This document shows, one piece after another, positions 37,461-46,546 of a stretch of 64,000 nucleotides of DNA. Both the position numbers and the translations under genes were made by a program. The notes under the pieces were generated by a model. It had not been told where the DNA came from and did not search any database. It saw only the letters and a program-made list of their open reading frames with translations. Position 1 is the stretch's first letter. Each line of letters opens with the position of its first letter. Location: contig NZ_JAERQY020000001.1 in the NCBI RefSeq assembly GCF_016735495.2, forward strand, positions 434,001 through 498,000, in the 5' to 3' direction. The DNA is from Lysobacter sp. MMG2 (GTDB lineage Bacteria; Pseudomonadota; Gammaproteobacteria; Xanthomonadales; Xanthomonadaceae).

Positions 37461-38081
37461 ATGCGCACGTTCCACTTCGTACTCGTCATTGCTTTGATGG
37501 TGTTCGTCTCCGCCTGCGCCTCGTCGGGGCGCTCGGCAAACTCGCCGCCTCCGGCGGAATCGGAAAATCTGGTCGACGCCTACCAGATCGGCATCGACGA
37601 CATCGTCCAGGTGTCGGTGTGGCGCAACCCGGAACTGGGCATCACCGTGCCCGTCCGGCCCGACGGCAAGATTTCCGTGCCGCTCGTCGGCGACGTGTCG
37701 GCCGGCGGCCGCACGCCCAACGCCGTCGCCAAGGAGATCCAGGAGCGCCTGGCCGTCTTCGTCCGCGACCCGCAGGTGGCGGTGATCCTCACCGACCTGC
37801 GCAGCCATGAATACCTCTCCCGCGTGCGCGTGACCGGCGCCGTGCGCCAACCGATCTCCATCCCCTTCCGCCAGGGCATGACGGTGCTCGACGCCGTTCT
37901 CGCCGCGGGCGGAGTGACCGAGTTCGCCGCGCCCGCCAAGTCCGACCTCTACCGCAAGACCGGCGAAAGCACGCGCAGCTATGCCGTGCGGCTGGACCAC
38001 ATCCTGGAAGACGGCGACCTGACGACCAACTTCAAGGTCGCGCCGGGCGACGTCATCACCGTCCCGGAACGCACACTGTGA
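37461..38081 (+). CDS. Wza-family polysaccharide export lipoprotein
   Basis: A 206-aa outer-membrane lipoprotein (signal peptide, lipobox VSAC at Cys19). It carries the Poly_export domain (YQIGIDDIVQVSVWRNPELG ... VPVRPDGKISVPLVGDV) and one SLBB domain (VRVTGAVRQPISIPFRQGMTVLDAVLAAGG). This is the small one-SLBB Wza type found in exosortase-linked EPS loci. It starts the plus-strand operon and overlaps the next gene's possible GTG start. Confidence 0.92.
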   Translation: MRTFHFVLVIALMVFVSACASSGRSANSPPPAESENLVDAYQIGIDDIVQVSVWRNPELGITVPVRPDGKISVPLVGDVSAGGRTPNAVAKEIQERLAVFVRDPQVAVILTDLRSHEYLSRVRVTGAVRQPISIPFRQGMTVLDAVLAAGGVTEFAAPAKSDLYRKTGESTRSYAVRLDHILEDGDLTTNFKVAPGDVITVPERTL

Positions 38082-38092
38082 ACGGGGCATCG

Positions 38093-39691
38093 ATGGACCT
38101 GACGGTCCCGGAGACGCGCCCCTCCGCCGTCGCGGCGATGGTGCCGGTGGCCTTCGAGGAATGGCGCCGCCGCCCGGTGATGCTGGCGACGGTGTTCACC
38201 CTGATCGCGCTGGGTGCCCTGGTCTTCGGCCTGCTGCTGCCGAAGAAGTACAACTCGCAGACGACGATCCTGGTCGAGGAAAGCAACATCATCAAACCGC
38301 TGATGGAAGGCCGCGCCGTGCCGACCAGTGTGGTGAGCCGCGCCGCGATCACGCGCGAGGTCGCCTTCAGCCGCAAGACGATGGAAGAGATCCTCAAGAC
38401 CGGCGGCTGGCTGGCGAAGAACCCCACGCCGCTGCAGAAGGATCAGATCATCGAGATGATCACCGGCCGCACGATCATCTCCAATCCGCGCGACAACCTC
38501 ATCCGCGTGTCCTACACCGACACCGATGCGGCGCGCGCGCACGACGTCACCCAGCGCTTCGCCGAACTGATCATCCAGGAAAGCCTGGCGACCAAGGCGA
38601 ACGAAAGCCGCGACGCCTACGACTTCATCGACTCCCAGGTGCGCGCGTACCACAAGAAACTCACCGACGCCGAGTCCAAGCTCGAGGCCTACCGCAAGTC
38701 CAATCCGGACGCGCGCCCGGGCATCGACGGCGACGTGAACTCGCGCATCGGCGAGCTGCGCCGCATGGCCGACACCTCGCGCATGGAGCTGATGGACCTG
38801 GAATCGCAGGGCAATGCGCTGCAGGGCCAGCTCAACGGCGAGAACGAAGTCAACGTGGTGCAGACGCGTTCGGGCCAGCTGCTGGCGCGCATGGCCGAAC
38901 TGGAAGCCGAGCACGACAAGCTGATGATGAACTACACCGAACAGCATCCGGACGTGGTGCGCATCCAGCACCAGATTCGCGACCTGGAAGAAGAAGTCCG
39001 CAACGAAGACGCACGCGTGGCCGCGCGCAAGGCCGCCGGTCCCGGCAATTCGTCGGGGCAGGACATGGCCAGCAACGGCACCGCGCTGGGCGGCGTCGCC
39101 GGGTTCAACCCGCTGTACGGCGAACTCAAGAGCAAGCTCTCCGAGAACCGCCGCCAGGCCGCCGCGGTGACGTCGCGCATCAACACCAGCCAGGCCCTGC
39201 TCGATCAGGAACTGGCGCGCAGCCGCCACATCGCCGCTTCCGAGAGCACGCTCGCCGAGCTCTCGCGCGACTACGAAGTCAACCGCGATCTCTACCAGGA
39301 CCTGCTCAAGCGCCGCGAGAACGCGCGCGTGTCGATGAGCCTGGACTCCGAGCAGCGCGGCCTGAGTTTCCGCGTGCAGGAACCCGCCAGCTTCCCGCTG
39401 CGCGGTGTCGGCCTGCGTCTGGTCCACGTCGCCAGCGCCGGCCTCGGCGCCGCCGCATTGGCGCCGTTGCTGCTGCTGTTCGGCTTCGTCCGCCTGGATC
39501 CGCGCGTGCGTTCGCCCTATCAGATCGAAACAGCGGCGGCGCTGCCGGTGCTGGGCTCCGTGCCGCGCTACCAGACCGCGCCTTCGCGCCGCCAGGGCAC
39601 GCGCCGCTTCGTGATCGCCGCGATGATCTTCCTGGTGGTACCGCTCGTGTACGGCCTGACCCTCGCCCTGAAGATGGTGAACCTGCAATGA
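38093..39691 (+). CDS. Wzz/GumC-type polysaccharide co-polymerase
   Basis: A 532-aa inner-membrane protein controlling chain length. One N-terminal helix (about 29-47) is followed by a ~390-residue periplasmic segment rich in charged helices (coiled-coil, about 170-350), then a membrane helix near 440-462. A final helix near 508-528 follows a cytoplasmic segment. No fused kinase is present; the separate next gene replaces it. The start is uncertain: ATG at 38093 with GGGG at 5 bp, or GTG at 38078 overlapping the wza stop. Confidence 0.9.
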   Translation: MDLTVPETRPSAVAAMVPVAFEEWRRRPVMLATVFTLIALGALVFGLLLPKKYNSQTTILVEESNIIKPLMEGRAVPTSVVSRAAITREVAFSRKTMEEILKTGGWLAKNPTPLQKDQIIEMITGRTIISNPRDNLIRVSYTDTDAARAHDVTQRFAELIIQESLATKANESRDAYDFIDSQVRAYHKKLTDAESKLEAYRKSNPDARPGIDGDVNSRIGELRRMADTSRMELMDLESQGNALQGQLNGENEVNVVQTRSGQLLARMAELEAEHDKLMMNYTEQHPDVVRIQHQIRDLEEEVRNEDARVAARKAAGPGNSSGQDMASNGTALGGVAGFNPLYGELKSKLSENRRQAAAVTSRINTSQALLDQELARSRHIAASESTLAELSRDYEVNRDLYQDLLKRRENARVSMSLDSEQRGLSFRVQEPASFPLRGVGLRLVHVASAGLGAAALAPLLLLFGFVRLDPRVRSPYQIETAAALPVLGSVPRYQTAPSRRQGTRRFVIAAMIFLVVPLVYGLTLALKMVNLQ

Positions 39692-40458
39692 GCGCCGCCA
39701 ATCCCGAACTCGCACCCGAACTCGCACCCGCGCAGGAAGACTCCGCCCACGAAGACGGCCGCGAACGCGACCTTCGCCCCACCATCTCGCGCACGGCGGG
39801 CGTTGCCCAGCTCACGCCGACGCAGCTGGAAGACCGCGCGATCATCCACCGCGGCGGCGTGTCGCGTCCGGAGGTCGATGCCTTCCGCGAACTGCGCACG
39901 CGCCTGCTTTCGGCGATGGAAGGCAGCTTCGTGGCCCTGGTCGCGCCGGTCAGTGCCGGCAGCGGCGGCAGCTTCGTCGCGCGCAACCTCGCCACCGCGA
40001 TGGCCTTCGACGAAACCAAGAGCGCGTTGCTGGTCGATTGCGACCTGCGCCATCCCACGCAGGCGCGCACGATGAAGATCGAGACCGAGGCCGGCGGCCT
40101 GGTCGAGTACCTGGAAGATCCCGAAGGCGACCTGGGCGATGTCATCTACGAGACCGGCGTGAACGGCTTGCGCCTGATCCCGGCCGGCACGCCGCGTGAA
40201 ATCGGCGCGGAGTACTTCTCCTCCGTGCGCATGCGCCTGCTGCTGGATTCGATCCGCAGCCGGCATCCGAACTGCTACGTGTTCCTGGACGGACCGCCGG
40301 TGCGGGGCACGCCGGACGCACGCATCCTGGCCGACATCGCCGACGTGGTGATCCTCGTCGCCGGCTACGGACGCGACACGGCCGCGTCAATCGCGCAGGC
40401 GGCGGCGAATTTCGATCCGGGCAAGTTCGCCGGCGTCGTCTTCAACGAAGGCGTTTGA
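39688..40458 (+). CDS. BY-kinase-like ATPase with degenerate P-loop (EPS partner)
   Basis: A 256-aa CpsD/CapB-like protein encoded right after its co-polymerase (ATGA overlap). Deviant Walker A' LLVDCDLRHP (114-123) and Walker B-like CYVFLDGPP are present. The P-loop itself (87-95, PVSAGSGGS) has no lysine where active BY-kinases have GKS/GKT. The C-terminal tyrosine cluster is also missing: the protein ends AGVVFNEGV. It is therefore probably a regulatory pseudo-kinase, or an ATPase using other residues. The first ~40 residues are acidic and low-complexity. Confidence 0.85.
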   Translation: MSAANPELAPELAPAQEDSAHEDGRERDLRPTISRTAGVAQLTPTQLEDRAIIHRGGVSRPEVDAFRELRTRLLSAMEGSFVALVAPVSAGSGGSFVARNLATAMAFDETKSALLVDCDLRHPTQARTMKIETEAGGLVEYLEDPEGDLGDVIYETGVNGLRLIPAGTPREIGAEYFSSVRMRLLLDSIRSRHPNCYVFLDGPPVRGTPDARILADIADVVILVAGYGRDTAASIAQAAANFDPGKFAGVVFNEGV

Positions 40459-40480
40459 GAGCCAGCTCAGGGGAGATTCA

Positions 40481-41836
40481 ATGGCCAACGGAAGACTCCA
40501 TGCGGTCGCGGGCTCGTCCCGTCGATCCGCGCTCTGCATCGCCCTGTTGGCCACGCTTCCGATGGGAGCGAAGGCGGCGCAGATCAACTATTCGATCGGC
40601 GGACGCGTCGAGCACAGCGACAACATCGCGCTGACGGAAACCAATCCGCAGGAAGAAAGCACGCTCGCCACCGACCTGGACTTCGACCTCACCCAGACCG
40701 GCCGCAACACGGCACTCACCGCACGCGGCGGCCTGGAGTACCTCTACTACACCGGCGATCTCTTCGACGACGACCTGCGCGCCACGATGGTGGGCACCTT
40801 CAACTGGAACACGTGGCAGGACCGGCTGAAGTTCATCATCGAGGACTACGCGAACTACGAGCCGATCGACGTACTCGCCGCCGACGCGCCCAACAACCAG
40901 CAGCAGGTGAACGTGTTCGTCGCAGGTGCGCAGTTCAACCTGCGACCGGGCGCGGCCACGCGCGTGCGGCTGGACCTTCGCTACAACAACTACTGGGCCG
41001 AGGAAACCGACGACTTCAACGGCGACCGCTACAACGCGGCCTTCACCCTGTGGCAGGAACCCAGCGCGACCACGCGCTTCGCCGTGACCGTGGAAGGCAG
41101 TGAGGTCAAGTACGACCAGGTCAGCCTCGACACGCTCGGCGCCGACTACCGCCGCCTGGACACCTACGTCACCTGGAACCGCAACCTGGCCAACATCAAC
41201 GTCGAAGTACGCGCCGGCTATTCGTGGATCGAGCTGACCGACTTCGGCACCAAGGACGACGCGCCGCTGTTCCGCACCGTGTTCACCTGGCGCGCGACAC
41301 CGCGCAGCACGCTGGACATGGGCCTGTACTACCAGTTCTCCGACGCCGCGCAGGAACTGATGATCAACTCCGGCGACCCGACGCTGGGCGGCACGCCGCT
41401 CACGCCGGTGGACACGCCCAGCGCGGATCCGACCGGCGTCACCATCGGGCCGGACCTGTACCGCCAGCGTCGCATCGACATCGGCTACCGCTACAACGGC
41501 GAGCGCTTCAACGCCAGCGTTCGCCCGTACTACGAAGACAACGACTACATCGACCCCACCGCCGACAGCGAAGGCAACTACGGCATCGGCGTGGGCATGA
41601 GCTGGGCGATCCAGCCCTCGCTGTTCCTGACCGGCTCGATGTCCGCCGGCGTGCGCAGTTTCGACAGTTTCGACCGCGACGACGACGACTTCTCCGTCTA
41701 CGTCGGCATCCTGAAGGTGCTGACCCGCCACTGGAGCTTCGCCTTCGATCTGCGCCACCAGGAACGCGACTCCAACACTCCCGAAGCGAGCTATGACGAG
41801 AATGCCGCCATCTTCAGCGTTCGCTATACCCGCTGA
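40481..41836 (+). CDS. outer-membrane beta-barrel protein of the EPS locus
   Basis: A 451-aa protein with a signal peptide (ALLATLPMGAKA) and a repetitive alternating polar/aromatic pattern ending SVRYTR, typical of large beta-barrels. It begins INYSIGGRVEHSDNIALTETNPQEES, reminiscent of the EpsL/TIGR03016-type outer-membrane proteins that accompany PEP-CTERM/EPS loci. A likely role is as the outer-membrane exit or receptor for the polysaccharide, with Wza. GGGGAG lies upstream of the ATG at 40481. Confidence 0.8.
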   Translation: MANGRLHAVAGSSRRSALCIALLATLPMGAKAAQINYSIGGRVEHSDNIALTETNPQEESTLATDLDFDLTQTGRNTALTARGGLEYLYYTGDLFDDDLRATMVGTFNWNTWQDRLKFIIEDYANYEPIDVLAADAPNNQQQVNVFVAGAQFNLRPGAATRVRLDLRYNNYWAEETDDFNGDRYNAAFTLWQEPSATTRFAVTVEGSEVKYDQVSLDTLGADYRRLDTYVTWNRNLANINVEVRAGYSWIELTDFGTKDDAPLFRTVFTWRATPRSTLDMGLYYQFSDAAQELMINSGDPTLGGTPLTPVDTPSADPTGVTIGPDLYRQRRIDIGYRYNGERFNASVRPYYEDNDYIDPTADSEGNYGIGVGMSWAIQPSLFLTGSMSAGVRSFDSFDRDDDDFSVYVGILKVLTRHWSFAFDLRHQERDSNTPEASYDENAAIFSVRYTR

Positions 41837-43007
41837 GCCGGCGGCCGCCGTGCGCGCGGGCGATCGGCGCATCCGACTGCTGCTGATCACCGACACGCCG
41901 GTGCTCGCGCCCGGCGGCAGCGAACGCTTCCTGCAGAACCTCGCCACGCGCCTTCCGGCCGATGCGTACCGGATCACGCTGGTGCAGCTGCACGAGCAGA
42001 AGATGCCCGGCAACCACGGCCATCACCTGCTGAGCCAGCCGCACCTGCGCATGCTGTCGCTGCCGGTGCACGCGGTGTACGACCGCAGCGGCGTGAGCGC
42101 CTGGCGCCGCCTGGGCGAGATGCTGCGTCGCGAACGCTTCGATGTGGTGCAATCGCAACACGAGAAGGCCGACGTGCTCAACGCGCTCCTGCCGCGACTG
42201 CCGGGCACCGTGTACATCTCCAACCGCCGCGACATGGGCTTCAAGAAGAGCCCGAAGCTGCAATACGCCTTCCGCTGGCTGAATCCGCGCTACGACACCG
42301 TCGTCGCACCGGCGCGGCAGATCCTCGCGGGCCTGGCCGATTGCGAGCGTCTGGACCCGCTGCGCATGACCTGGATCCCCAACGGCGTGGACACGCGCCG
42401 TTACGCGCCCGCGCCGTTGCAGCGCCGGCTCGATGCGCGCGCCGCGCTGGGGCTGGATTCCGAAGCGATCGTGTTCGGCTGCGTCGCACGCATGACGCCA
42501 GTGAAGCGCCACGTCGACCTGATCGAAGCCTTCGCCACCGTGCATCGGGAGCTGCCGCAGGCGCACCTGCTGCTGGTCGGCGACGGCCCCGACCTGCCGC
42601 AGGTGCAGGCGAAGATCGCCGAATTCGGCGTGGGCGACGCGGTGACGCTGCTCAGCTTCCGCGACGACGTCGACGACCTGTTGCCGGCGATGGACGCGCT
42701 GGTGCTGTGCTCCTCCAGTGAGGGCATGTCCAACGCGATTCTGGAGGCGATGGCCTGCGGCTTGCCGGTCGTCGCCACCGCGGTCGGCGGCAACCTGCAC
42801 CTGGTGCAGCACGAACAGACCGGCCTGCTGGTTCCGCCGATGGATCCGATCTCGCTGGCCGCTTCGCTGCAATGGCTGGCGCAATCGCCGCACGCGCGCC
42901 GCCGCATGGGACTGGCCGCACGCACGCGCATCGAGCGCGAGTTCTCGCTCGACGCGATGGTGCTGGCCTTCGACCAGCTCTACCGGCGCCTGCTGGGCCG
43001 TGCCTGA
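41793..43007 (+). CDS. GT4-type glycosyltransferase
   Basis: A 404-aa GT-B glycosyltransferase. The N-terminal domain begins IRLLLITDTPVLAPGGSERFLQNL (donor/acceptor glycine loop). The C-terminal group-1 domain contains VDTRRY, VFGCVARMTPVKRHVDLIEAF, LLLVGDGPDL and EGMSNAILEAMACGLPVVATAVGGN with the E-x7-E motif. The start at 41793 would overlap the barrel gene by 44 bp; a GTG at 41850 is an alternative with no overlap. It adds a sugar to the EPS repeat unit on the cytoplasmic face. Confidence 0.88.
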   Translation: MTRMPPSSAFAIPAEPAAAVRAGDRRIRLLLITDTPVLAPGGSERFLQNLATRLPADAYRITLVQLHEQKMPGNHGHHLLSQPHLRMLSLPVHAVYDRSGVSAWRRLGEMLRRERFDVVQSQHEKADVLNALLPRLPGTVYISNRRDMGFKKSPKLQYAFRWLNPRYDTVVAPARQILAGLADCERLDPLRMTWIPNGVDTRRYAPAPLQRRLDARAALGLDSEAIVFGCVARMTPVKRHVDLIEAFATVHRELPQAHLLLVGDGPDLPQVQAKIAEFGVGDAVTLLSFRDDVDDLLPAMDALVLCSSSEGMSNAILEAMACGLPVVATAVGGNLHLVQHEQTGLLVPPMDPISLAASLQWLAQSPHARRRMGLAARTRIEREFSLDAMVLAFDQLYRRLLGRA

Positions 43008-43014
43008 GGCCGCC

Positions 43015-44169
43015 ATGAGCGAACGTCGACCCGTCGCCCTGCAGCTCCGCTCCAGCGCCGGACTCTACGGTGCCGACCGCGTGGTGCTCGCATTGAACCG
43101 CGCGCTCGTGCACGCAGGCGCACGCGGCCGGCTGCTCAGCATCAACAACTACCGCATGCAGGAGCAGGCGCTGCACGACATCGCCTCGGCCACCGGCCAG
43201 GACGCGGTGCTGCTGCCCTGCCGGGGCCGCGTGGACACGGCGACCGTCGGCGCGCTGGCCGCGCAGATCGACGCCGCGCGCGAACGCGAGGGCCGCGCGC
43301 CCGTCGTCCACGTGCACGACTACAAGAGTGCTTTCTACGCCTGGCTGGCGACGCGACGCCAACCGGCGCCGCTGGTCGCCACGCTGCACGGTTGGGTCGA
43401 GGGTTCCACCTCGCTGCGTCTGTACACGCGGCTCGAGCTCGCACTGCTGCGCCGCTTCGATACGCTGGTCGTGGTCGCCGGCGAGCAGATCGATCGCCTC
43501 GTCCGCGCCGGCGTACCGCGCTCGCGCATCCGCCACGTCGACAACGGCATCGACTGCCCGGTGCGCGACGAGCGCGGCGCCTCCAGTCTGCGCACGGAAC
43601 TGAGGCTGTCGCCGAAGGCGCGCGTGTTCTCCGCCGTCGCGCGGCTGTCGAGCGAGAAGAACCTGGCGATGCTGCTGCGCGCATTTGCGCCGGTGGCCAA
43701 TCGTCATCCCGATGCGGTGCTGCTGCTCGCCGGCGACGGCCCGCAGCGGGAAGAACTGCAGGCGCTGGCCGAGCGCCTGTCGCTGGGAACGCGCGTGCGC
43801 TTTCTCGGCGTGCGCCACGACATGCCCGCCGTCTACACGCTCAGCGACCACCTCGTACTGCCCTCGCTTACCGAAGGCATGCCGCTGGTGGTGCTGGAGG
43901 CGATGGCCTGCGAAGTGCCGGTGATCGCCAGCGCCGTAGGCGACGTCCCGCGCCTACTGGCGCAAAGCGCGCATGGCCGACTGGTGCCGCCGGGCGATAC
44001 GGACGCGCTGGAGCAGGCGCTCGACGAAGCCGCATCGCAAGCGACTGCGCGCGACACGAGCGCGCGCGATTACGTGCGCGAGCGCCACAGCGCACACGCC
44101 ATGGCGATGGGATACGTGGACATCTACCGATCGCTTCGGGAGCGGGGCCATGCCCGGCGCGCATCCTGA
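43015..44169 (+). CDS. GT4-type glycosyltransferase
   Basis: A 384-aa GT-B glycosyltransferase, about 7 bp after the previous one. It has SSAGLYGADRVVLALNRAL at the N-terminus, VHVHDYKSAFYAWLA, and the group-1 motif EGMPLVVLEAMACEVPVIASAVGDVP (E-x7-E). It is similar in layout to, but clearly different in sequence from, its neighbour. It overlaps the following polymerase start by about 20 bp, indicating tight coupling. Confidence 0.88.
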   Translation: MSERRPVALQLRSSAGLYGADRVVLALNRALVHAGARGRLLSINNYRMQEQALHDIASATGQDAVLLPCRGRVDTATVGALAAQIDAAREREGRAPVVHVHDYKSAFYAWLATRRQPAPLVATLHGWVEGSTSLRLYTRLELALLRRFDTLVVVAGEQIDRLVRAGVPRSRIRHVDNGIDCPVRDERGASSLRTELRLSPKARVFSAVARLSSEKNLAMLLRAFAPVANRHPDAVLLLAGDGPQREELQALAERLSLGTRVRFLGVRHDMPAVYTLSDHLVLPSLTEGMPLVVLEAMACEVPVIASAVGDVPRLLAQSAHGRLVPPGDTDALEQALDEAASQATARDTSARDYVRERHSAHAMAMGYVDIYRSLRERGHARRAS

Positions 44170-45505
44170 CTCCGGCGGTTCGCGCTTCCCGCTCGCGGCG
44201 CGTGCGCTGCGCGGCGGCATGCCGACGGCCACGCGCACGCGTGTGCCGGCCCTGCCCGGCGCCATCAACACCGCTGCGGCCGTGCCCACGGCGGGCCGCG
44301 CACCGCGCAACTGGGCGCTGTACCTGTTCCTGATCCTGCTGCCGTTGCAGAACATCACCGCCGGCTACCTGCCCAACATCGGCGGTGGCTTCAACTTCCT
44401 CAACGTGATGTTCCTGATCTCGCTGTTCACGGCGATGGCACAGGGCGGGAAGCTGGCACCCAACGAACCCGTCAACCTGTGGGCCGGCCTCTACGCCGGC
44501 TACATGGTGCTGTCTCTGCTGGTCGGCTATCACTTCGTCGACGATCCGGCCAACCACTTCAACCAGCTCAAGGATCACCTCGTCGGTCTGTTCGTGGTCT
44601 ACGTCGTGCAGATGAGCGTGCGCGACTGGAACGGCGTGCGCATGGTCGTCCTGGCGACGCTGTTGCCGCTGCCCTACATCGCCAAGGTGGTGTGGAACCA
44701 GCACGTCAGCGTCGCCAGCACGCACTACACCGACGACCTGCGCATCAGCGGCACCTTCGCCCTGCTGGGCGCGAACGAATTCGCCGCGTTCTGCGTGACC
44801 GTTGCCGTCGTCCTGTTCGCGCTGCTGCTCGCCTGCCGGATCTCGCGCAAGTGGAAGCTGCTGCTGCTCGGCGGCATCGGCTGCATGATCGTGGGCGTGC
44901 TCTACGCCTATTCGCGCACGGCCTACATCAGCCTGATCATGGGCATGGTGGTGGTCATCATGGTCTGGCGCGGGCGGCTGAAGCTGATCCTGCCGCTGTG
45001 CCTGGCCGTGGCCGTGGCGCCGGCGGTGCTGCCCAAATCGGTGGTGGAGCGCTTCGACAGCACCACGGTGGAGGAAGGCAAGCGCGACGAGAGCACGGAG
45101 CTTCGCATCGAGTACTGGAAGATCGCCTGGTCCAACTTCCTGCGAAATCCCGTGGTCGGAACGGGTTACCACACCTTCCACCACCGCGAGATCAACCCCT
45201 ACGGCCGCGACACCCACAACCTCTACATCCGCCAGCTGAGCGAGGGCGGCGTGCTGGGGGCGATCGTGCTGCTGGGCATCCTGCTGGCGGTGCTGCGCAC
45301 GGCCATGCGCGAGGTGGCCCAATCGCGGACAGGCACCTGGCGTTACGCCCTCGCGCTCGGGCTGATGGGCGCGTGGGTGTCGATGATCATCAGCAACCTG
45401 TTCGGCGACCGTTTCACGTATTACCCGGTAGTCGCCTACTTCTGGGCCTATGTGGCCCTGGTGATGAAGGCACGCCACCTGCCGCCGGAGGATTCCTCAC
45501 GATGA
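44150..45505 (+). CDS. O-antigen ligase/Wzy-type polymerase
   Basis: A 451-aa membrane protein with about eleven helices and a large periplasmic loop before the C-terminal helices. The loop segment IEYWKIAWSNFLRNPVVGTGYHTFHHREINPYGRDTHNLYIRQLSEGG contains the family's RN.P..G.G and HN.Y...L.E.G motifs. It probably polymerises repeat units or transfers the glycan. The N-terminal ~45 residues are Ala/Pro/Arg rich and cytosolic. AGCGGGG lies upstream of the ATG at 44150. Confidence 0.87.
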   Translation: MPGAHPDSGGSRFPLAARALRGGMPTATRTRVPALPGAINTAAAVPTAGRAPRNWALYLFLILLPLQNITAGYLPNIGGGFNFLNVMFLISLFTAMAQGGKLAPNEPVNLWAGLYAGYMVLSLLVGYHFVDDPANHFNQLKDHLVGLFVVYVVQMSVRDWNGVRMVVLATLLPLPYIAKVVWNQHVSVASTHYTDDLRISGTFALLGANEFAAFCVTVAVVLFALLLACRISRKWKLLLLGGIGCMIVGVLYAYSRTAYISLIMGMVVVIMVWRGRLKLILPLCLAVAVAPAVLPKSVVERFDSTTVEEGKRDESTELRIEYWKIAWSNFLRNPVVGTGYHTFHHREINPYGRDTHNLYIRQLSEGGVLGAIVLLGILLAVLRTAMREVAQSRTGTWRYALALGLMGAWVSMIISNLFGDRFTYYPVVAYFWAYVALVMKARHLPPEDSSR

Positions 45506-46536
45506 CCGCCGCACTGCGCGCCTGGATGCGCTACACGCTCGCCCTGTGCAGCCACTACAGCGGGCTGGATGCGCTGTATCGCCGGCTCAGCGGCTCGGGC
45601 CTGGTGATCCTGATGCTGCACCGCCTGCGCGATGACCACGACCCCTACCCGCTCAGCGTCTCGCGCGCGCAACTGCGGCAGCTGGTGACGTGGCTGCGCG
45701 CGCGCGGCGCGCTGGTCGGGCTGGACGACGGCCTGCGCGCGCTCTCACCCGAACGCGCGCAGCGCATCCACTACGCGCTCACCTTCGACGACGGCTACCG
45801 CGACAACCTCGGCCTGATCGACGCCCACCTCGGTCCCGTACCGGCGGTGGTGTACGTCGCCACCGGCCACATCGGCGGCGAGCCCATCTGGGCCTATCGC
45901 CTCGTGCACGCGGTGGAATCGCGCAGCCGCAACGCGCTCGACCTCGGCGGCCTGGGGCTGGGGCATTTCGATCTCTCGCTCAGCGACGACCGCGTGCGCC
46001 TCTACGAACTGTTGCCGCCGCGCCTGAAGAAACTGGAACCGGCCGAACTGGAAGCCTGGGTCGACCATGTCTGCGAACAGACGCGGCCGCGTCCGCTGCC
46101 GCACGAAGATCGCGAGATGCTCGAGTGGAGCGACGTGCGGCGCCTGGCCGACGGCGGCATCGAGATCGGCGGCCACACCTGCAGCCACGCGATCCTCAGC
46201 CGCCTGGACGATGCGGCGGCGAGCGAGGAAATCGGTCTCTCGCACGCCAGCATCCTCGCCGCGCTGGGCACGCCGCCGCGCCATTTCGCCTACCCCAACG
46301 GCGGGCGCGAAGACTTCGGCGAACGCGACGTGCGCCTGGTGCGCGACGCCGGCTTCGCCACCGCCACCACGTCGATCGAGGGCGTCAACCGCCCCGGCGC
46401 GGACCCGTACCGCCTGCTCCGCTTCAACGTGCACGAAGACCGCTTCCGCGCGCCATCCGGCCGACTGTCCAGGGCGCTGTTCTTCAGCGAGACCAGCGGC
46501 ATGCTCGGCTGGCTGCGCGAGGCGCGAACCGCATGA
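45502..46536 (+). CDS. polysaccharide deacetylase (NodB homology)
   Basis: A 344-aa CE4 deacetylase. It contains LTFDDGYRDN (metal and base Asp), GIEIGGHTCSHAILS (His ligands) and RHFAYPNGGREDFG. It is similar to XrtA/PEP-CTERM-locus deacetylases. There is no clear signal peptide, so it acts perhaps on lipid-linked glycan in the cytoplasm, or is exported without a classical signal. The start overlaps the polymerase stop (ATGA). Confidence 0.88.
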   Translation: MTAALRAWMRYTLALCSHYSGLDALYRRLSGSGLVILMLHRLRDDHDPYPLSVSRAQLRQLVTWLRARGALVGLDDGLRALSPERAQRIHYALTFDDGYRDNLGLIDAHLGPVPAVVYVATGHIGGEPIWAYRLVHAVESRSRNALDLGGLGLGHFDLSLSDDRVRLYELLPPRLKKLEPAELEAWVDHVCEQTRPRPLPHEDREMLEWSDVRRLADGGIEIGGHTCSHAILSRLDDAAASEEIGLSHASILAALGTPPRHFAYPNGGREDFGERDVRLVRDAGFATATTSIEGVNRPGADPYRLLRFNVHEDRFRAPSGRLSRALFFSETSGMLGWLREARTA

Positions 46537-46546
46537 GGTGCTGCCC

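Noticed and set aside
38161-39687. N-terminal extension of the kinase-like ORF (765 aa frame)
   Set aside because: The extension lies out of frame over the Wzz gene and is Arg/Pro-rich. The real start is the ATG at 39688, coupled by ATGA.
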